Assembly (NCBI GenBank): GCA_046331705.1
Contig: JAXLQJ010000064.1
Span: forward strand, 1 to 40,682
DNA: 40,682 bases
Source of the DNA: JADJOY01 sp046331705 [NCBI: bacterium]
Lineage (GTDB): Bacteria > JADJOY01
Reading direction: 5' to 3'
Below the pieces are notes generated by a model, which saw only the letters and a program-made list of their open reading frames with translations, was not told where the DNA came from and did no database searches. Made by a program: the position numbers and the translations under genes. Positions 36,474 through 40,682 of the stretch are shown one piece after another (the first letter of the stretch is position 1; every line of letters starts with the position of its first letter).

Positions 36474-37354
36474 ATGGGATTGATGGACAGCCTCGGACGC
36501 TTGCTCGGAAGAAGGAACGCGATTGGGACGCGGCGTTTCCGTATCAACGGGGCTACCAGCCGCCGGCCCCGCCTGCGAGCACACCGGGCGCGAGCGCCAC
36601 CGGCTCCGCCCCGGACGCGAGCGCGGCCGGTCACCGGGGCGCCCGCGGCATTCGTGTCGCTGGGCTCGATGGGGCTGAGCGCGGCGCAGCCGCCAAGCAG
36701 CGCCAGGTGATCCAAGCCACCGCCACCGTCGCCACGCGCGGCGCCCAGACGGACGCGGATGCCGGCGGGGATCGAACGCCATCCGCATCAAGGCCGAGCC
36801 GCAGCTCACCATTGACGCCTGCCAAGTTCCGCTAGCGAGCCACGGCCGATCTTCCCGGGCCGCTCGTGGTACTTCGCCGGCCCGGGCGTGACCCAAGGCT
36901 CACCCTCGCCGACCAGCTCTTCGCCCTCGACGGCGTCGAGTCGGTGCTGATCGACGATTCCACCGTCACGGTGACGCGCAAGGCGAAGGAAGGCGACTGG
37001 AAAGCGCTCGCCAGCGAGATCGGCGCGCGAATCCGGGCTCAGCTCGAATCGAGCGACCCGGCCGTGGCGGCGACCATCGCCGAGCAGATCCCTGCCGAGG
37101 ACATCCGCACGCAGATCAGAAGGTCATCGACCTCGAGGTCAACCCGGCGTCGCGGCACCTCGGGGCACATCAGCCTCACCGCGGTGCTGGCAACAGCGTC
37201 TACATCAAGATGGGCGGCGGTTGTGGGGTTGCAGCGCCGCCGACCTGACGCTGAAGGAAGGCATCCACCGCTCGTTCCGCACCGCGGTGCCTTCGTGGGT
37301 GCGATCTACGACGAGACCGACCACAAGGCGGAGCTCAACCCGTACTTCCGCTGA
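36474..37354 (+). pseudogene. NfuA/NifU-type Fe-S scaffold protein, frameshifted
   Basis: AAGGAGG precedes ATG 36474 (MGLMDSLGRLLG). An Ala/Pro-rich N-terminal region (FPYQRGYQPPAPP) is read in another frame. The Nfu N-terminal domain is recognisable as IRIKAEPQLTIDAC, FPGRSWYFAGPG, ADQLFALDGVESVLIDDSTV and TVTRKAKEGDWKAL. The C-terminal NifU domain needs several more shifts: KVIDLEVNPASRHLG, VYIKMGGGC, CSAADLTLKEGIHRSFRTAV and IYDETDHKAELNPYFR. The expected CxxC iron-sulfur ligand pair is present if one shift at the GGGCxxC site is corrected. About five single-base errors are needed in 880 bases. Confidence 0.75.
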
Positions 37355-37374
37355 GTCACCGAGCACGAGGCCCC

Positions 37375-37726
37375 ATGCCGCGGGTGAACAACTTCGAGGT
37401 CGAGATCGTCACGGGCACAGCGGGCCGCCGGGCCCGTGAAGTTCGACTTCAACGGCCACACGATGGAGTTCCCGAAGCCCACGGGCGGCACCGGACCCGG
37501 CGAGACGTTCCGGGGCTCGTTCGACGCGCGCAGCTTCGCCCACAGCGTCGCCCTCGTGGGACCAGCCGAAGGCCGATCAGCAGATCGCGCGGCTCGCGAT
37601 CACCTGCTCCTGCGACAACGCGGCACGCCTTACGTCGTCACCTTCGAGAACCTCGAAGGCCGACGACAGCAAAGTAGCGGCGCTCGACATCTGGCGCCCG
37701 CCGCCGCTCGCGACGTTCGACGTGTG
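37375..37726 (+). pseudogene. Small unknown protein, frameshifted
   Basis: ATG 37375 reads MPRVNNFEVEIVTGTAG, then shifts near 37430 to VKFDFNGHTMEFPKPTGGTG and ETFRGSFDARSFAHSVALVG, and shifts again near 37560 to ADQQIARLAITCSCDN, then PYVVTFENLE and DDSKVAALDIWRPPPLATFD. It ends at TGA 37724-37726. The corrected product would be about 115 residues and beta-rich with a CSC pair. I do not recognise it. It follows the Nfu gene by about 20 bases on the same strand, so it may have been co-transcribed. Confidence 0.6.
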
Positions 37727-37776
37727 AGCGCGGTCGCTCGCCGCGCCCGATTCTTCCGCCGCGACGGTTGCCGGGG

Positions 37777-39129
37777 TCACGCCCCCGCGAGCTTCGCGAG
37801 CGCGCGCGCGAGGAGCTCGAGGTGGCCGCGCGCCATTCGCGCCAGTGAGACCGGCGACTCGGCGGGAAGCAGGCCGAGCCGGTACTGGACCGCGAGCGAG
37901 AGATTCCAGAGCGCCGCGAGCGCGGTGAGCGCGGCCAGCGTCGAGCGCGCCACTCGGGAGGGAAGCTCGCGCCAGAGCGCCGCCAGCCCGAGCACGAACG
38001 CGAAGCTCGAGCTCGCGAACATGCGTCCGCCCAGCGCCGCCCCCTGCCACCAATCGTGCCAGGCACCCACGAGCCAGAGCTGCGCGAGCCAGCCGAGCAA
38101 GAGCCCCGCCCCCAGCCCCCGATCGCGATACGCCAGGACCACCAGCCCCGCGACCGCCACCAGCGTGAGCGGGTGCCATGCAAAGAGCCCGTGCAGGGGC
38201 GAAAAGAGCACGGCGCCGATCCGCGGGTGAAGCCAGGCGAACGTGGGACCGCGCTCCGCGGCGGCGGCCTCGTGAAAGTACGGCACCGCCGCGACCGAGC
38301 CGAACGTCCACGCATACACCGCCACCTGGATCAGCGCGACACCCAGCGCCGCGGCGGCGGCGATGCCGAGCATCGTCGCCGTCGATCGCCTCCCGGGATG
38401 CGCGACGTCCCGGCCGTCGAGCGATCGCGGCGGCCAGATCCCCCAGCACCCGATCGTCACCGCGAAGAGCGCGTCCTGCGGCCGTGTCAGCGCCGCCAGC
38501 CCGAGCGCCGCCCCCAGCGTCGCCGCCTCCCGCGGTCGACCGCGCCAGTCCCGGGTGAGCGCCAGATAGAGCGTGAGCGAGACGAGCGCCTCGGAGACCG
38601 CGTGCGCCATCGAGGGCTCGAACGCCAAGTAGTAGAAGACCGGCGACGCGAACCACACTCCGAGCACCGCCACGAGCGCGCCGCCGCGCCCGGCGATCCG
38701 TCGCGCGGCCTGCGCCGCAAGCAGCAGCCCCGCCACGCCGAGCAGCGCGCTGCCGAGGCAATAGGCGAGCTCGTACGGCCACGAGTAGCCGTCGGCGGTC
38801 ACGTTCACTCCCGCCGCCGCGAGCCCCAGCGCGAGGCCGTGGCCGAGAGCGAAGAACGGCGTCAACACCAGCGCCGTGCCGATCGGGTACTTGCTGTAGG
38901 TCGGGATCTCGTGCGGCCACCGACCCGGCGCCCAGCGCGCCACCTCGTCGTCGATGCGCAGGTCGCGGTCGAACGCCAGCGAGCGCAGCGGCGCGTAGTA
39001 GCCCACGCCATCGCCGAAGACGCCGAAGCCGGTCTTCGCGAAGGTGGCGGTGAGAATGACCGCCGTCAGCGCCGCCGCCGCGAGCCACACCCAGCGAGCG
39101 GCTCCCCACGCGCGCTCGGTCTCGCCCAT
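37777..39129 (-). CDS. Integral-membrane GT-C-like glycosyltransferase
   Basis: A 450-residue protein with about ten TM segments from residue 13 to 420. After TM1 a large loop has FGVFGDGVGYYAPLRSLAFD and YSKYPIGTALVLTPFFALGH, like the acidic first loop of GT-C/PMT-type enzymes that use polyprenyl-phosphate sugars. Later motifs are FEPSMAHAVSEALVSL, ALTRPQDALF and SPLHGLFAWHPLTL. There is no shift or stop. It lies 62 bases downstream of the DUF2804 gene on the same strand. Unlike the glycosyltransferase at 8533-10029 it has the GC-rich composition of its neighbours. Confidence 0.75.
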   Translation of the reverse strand: MGETERAWGAARWVWLAAAALTAVILTATFAKTGFGVFGDGVGYYAPLRSLAFDRDLRIDDEVARWAPGRWPHEIPTYSKYPIGTALVLTPFFALGHGLALGLAAAGVNVTADGYSWPYELAYCLGSALLGVAGLLLAAQAARRIAGRGGALVAVLGVWFASPVFYYLAFEPSMAHAVSEALVSLTLYLALTRDWRGRPREAATLGAALGLAALTRPQDALFAVTIGCWGIWPPRSLDGRDVAHPGRRSTATMLGIAAAAALGVALIQVAVYAWTFGSVAAVPYFHEAAAAERGPTFAWLHPRIGAVLFSPLHGLFAWHPLTLVAVAGLVVLAYRDRGLGAGLLLGWLAQLWLVGAWHDWWQGAALGGRMFASSSFAFVLGLAALWRELPSRVARSTLAALTALAALWNLSLAVQYRLGLLPAESPVSLARMARGHLELLARALAKLAGA

Positions 39130-39191
39130 CGCGCGACCAGACTACCAGGCGCGACGTGGGCGCGACGCTCGGAACCGCGCGCTCGCGCGGC

Positions 39192-40292
39192 TCACCAGTG
39201 CACGGTCTGATCGGTCGCGAAGCCCGGCAGGTCGCGCACTTCGATCGACCGGCCGTCCGCGTCCACCAGCGTGCCGCTGAAGCGGCCGATCGGCTGGCGG
39301 TAGTAGACCTTCGCCCAGATCGCGTCGCGCTGGCCCATGCGGACCACGTCCGGACGGAACGTGAGGCGCACCCTTCCATCCTCGCTGCGGACCGCCCATT
39401 CGCCGTCCTTGCGCGCCAGGTCCATCGCGAAGCTGACCCGGCCCACCGCGACCGGCTGACCATCGAACCAGAGGAAGTTCTCCGGCTCGCCCAGGCCATC
39501 GTTGGCGCGCGTCAGGTTGAACGCCACGATCCGCTTGCCGTCGGCACAGGGCCCCGCGCCGCTCATCCAGGTCCAGCGCGCGTCGCGCGGATGCAGCGCC
39601 CACTGCCAGTTGAACATCGCGAACGACTGGCCCTCGCGCACGCTGCGCGAGCGCCCGTCCACGAGCGCCTGGCCCGAGGCCGGGAGCGGCCCACTGCGAT
39701 GGCTGTACACGAGGCCGTAGGGCGGCAGCCCCTGCACCGAGTTGATGGGCACGGTCGCGCGACCGTCGTCCGCGATCTTGAGGCTGAGATCGATGGCGCC
39801 CCGATACGTCCGCGAGGTCAGCGACAGGCGCCTCAGGCCGTGGGCACAGTCGTGCTCGAACTCGACCCGCACGCCGCGCGAGCGAAACCGGACCAAGCCG
39901 GCGAGCGGGTTGCCGCGGAAGGTCAGTCCCAGGCCGAACGGCGCCAGCCGCGCGAACTCGTGCAGGCGGTTGGTGCGGCGATCGAGGACGTAGCAGAAGG
40001 CACTCGCCAAGTACTTGAGGTCGAGGATCGCGACACTCGCCGCGACGTCGGGCGACACCACGTAGAGCTGATTCCAGCGCTTCTCGCGCAACCACTGCCA
40101 CGCGCTGCGGCGAAACGGCCCGCGCAGGTCCTGGGTGTTGAGCTCGCGGATCACGCCCCGGAAAGCGCCCGTGTTGGGGTGACCCTCCGCGTCGACGAGC
40201 TGCGCCGGAACAGGGCGCATCGCCCGATCCGGTGGGGTCGGACGCGGGTCGATCGGCATGCCCGCAGCGGGGGTGAGGTTGGCGGCTGTCAT
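39192..40292 (-). CDS. DUF2804-family protein
   Basis: A 366-residue soluble protein. ATG 40292 starts the conserved part; the frame extends to 40439. Family landmarks include RRSAWQWLREKRWNQLYVVS, a domain with KYLASAFCYVLDRRTNRLHE, TVPINSVQGLPPYGLVYSHR, a GQSFAMFNWQWALHPRDARW stretch, LWFDGQPVAVG and GTLVDADGRSIEVRDLPGFA. DUF2804 proteins are large beta-rich proteins distantly like the lipocalin-type domain of the protein at 21042-22049. No catalytic role is established. Upstream lies a perfect 12-bp palindrome (CACGTGCACGTG). Confidence 0.8.
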   Translation of the reverse strand: MTAANLTPAAGMPIDPRPTPPDRAMRPVPAQLVDAEGHPNTGAFRGVIRELNTQDLRGPFRRSAWQWLREKRWNQLYVVSPDVAASVAILDLKYLASAFCYVLDRRTNRLHEFARLAPFGLGLTFRGNPLAGLVRFRSRGVRVEFEHDCAHGLRRLSLTSRTYRGAIDLSLKIADDGRATVPINSVQGLPPYGLVYSHRSGPLPASGQALVDGRSRSVREGQSFAMFNWQWALHPRDARWTWMSGAGPCADGKRIVAFNLTRANDGLGEPENFLWFDGQPVAVGRVSFAMDLARKDGEWAVRSEDGRVRLTFRPDVVRMGQRDAIWAKVYYRQPIGRFSGTLVDADGRSIEVRDLPGFATDQTVHW

Positions 40293-40682
40293 CGCTCGTG
40301 TGCCCACGTGCACGTGCACAAGCATCCAGCATAGAGAACTCTCGCCGCGCCGCGCCATAGCGACGCGAACGATGTCCCGTGACACCGTAGCCTTGAGCCT
40401 CGGACCGGCCGGGTGGCCGCACCCCGATGTACTAGGCACAACTACGGTCGCAAGTTGGCGAATTCATGGGTCGTTGCCGCAGGGAGGCGGTCGGCCTGCG
40501 ACCACGAACGCCATCGCCGTTGCGACGCGGCAACGCACGCACCCGCGGCGCCGCGCGAGCACCCCGGACGGGAGCCAGCCTCCCCGGCGGGGCGGGCACG
40601 AGGGCTCGGAAAACCCCGAGCGTGCGTCAGCCCATCCTCACAACTCGGCCGACCAGTCTCCACGCTCGCCGCCCATCTCTCC
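40293..40682. other. 390-base stretch without a recognisable gene
   Basis: A palindrome at 40305-40316 and a GCTCGG/CCGAGC hairpin at 40604-40621 are the only structures seen. Open frames here have no ribosome binding site or domain. A gene may begin beyond the window. Confidence 0.5.
40305..40316. promoter_or_regulatory. Perfect 12-bp palindrome upstream of the DUF2804 gene
   Basis: CACGTGCACGTG lies 13 bases before the ATG at 40292 and extends as an alternating CACGTG pattern to 40319. Its position suggests an operator, but short GC-rich palindromes of this kind can arise by chance. Confidence 0.35.

Noticed and set aside
37577-39499. 640-codon minus-strand open frame
   Set aside because: It is an off-frame shadow of the GT-C gene and of the DUF2804 3' end. 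The in-frame reading has clear TM segments.
40604-40621. GCTCGG/CCGAGC hairpin as a rho-independent terminator
   Set aside because: The stem is only six base pairs and no T-run follows on either strand.

Overview
The window is about 40.7 kb of GC-rich DNA with strong G/C third-position bias. It suggests a gram-negative, delta-proteobacterial (Myxococcota-like) chromosome, probably from an environmental genome. The inference rests on the lineage style of the genes: many lipoproteins and signal-peptide proteins, an alanine/proline-rich zinc-ribbon membrane protein with cysteine-module repeats, a HEAT-repeat/SMI1 protein, DUF4331 proteins, and several two-component proteins. No rRNA, tRNA or CRISPR array was seen, so the assignment is only moderate.

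Region 1 (1-1443) holds the tail of one gene, a secreted FlgT-like protein and a small doubtful ORF.

Region 2 (about 1.5-16.8 kb) is an insertion-sequence graveyard whose order of events can be read at base level. An IS1380-like element is split by an IS66 element (1827-4202) with an exact 8-bp target duplication. An internally deleted IS3 copy is split by a four-gene IS21 element (4909-8213) with a 5-bp duplication. An IS1634-like element with a divergent DUF6788 gene is split by an intact IS3 copy (10696-12160) with a 3-bp duplication. An IS91-type pair (tyrosine recombinase plus HUH transposase) and the 3' half of a second IS21 element follow. The only apparent cargo gene is a GC-poorer integral-membrane glycosyltransferase-like protein at 8533-10029.

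Region 3 (16.8-33.5 kb) is resident chromosome: an alpha/beta hydrolase, a large zinc-ribbon membrane protein, a SnoaL-like plus lipocalin-like pair, a CpxP/Spy-like envelope-stress locus (LTXXQ protein, lipoprotein, response regulator, histidine kinase), a SMUG1-like uracil-DNA glycosylase, a DUF4331/DUF4331/TPR-lipoprotein operon, a HEAT+SMI1 membrane protein, and a glycosidase-like lipoprotein.

Region 4 (33.5-37.7 kb) carries three recognisable genes in a row: an unorthodox hybrid histidine kinase, an Nfu/NifU-type Fe-S scaffold and a small unknown protein. All three are broken by single-base shifts while codon-level homology is kept. Nothing else in the resident part of the window looks like this, so a locally poor consensus is at least as likely as true decay. 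Region 5 (37.7-40.7 kb) has a second GT-C-like membrane protein downstream of a DUF2804 protein, then about 390 bases with no recognisable gene.

No wholly new defence or biosynthetic system stands out. The most interesting material is the four-gene IS21 variant with its coupled accessory genes, the palindromic divergent control region of the DUF6788/IS1634-like element, the duplicated four-cysteine modules of the zinc-ribbon protein, the split DUF4331 operon, and the HEAT/SMI1 membrane protein.
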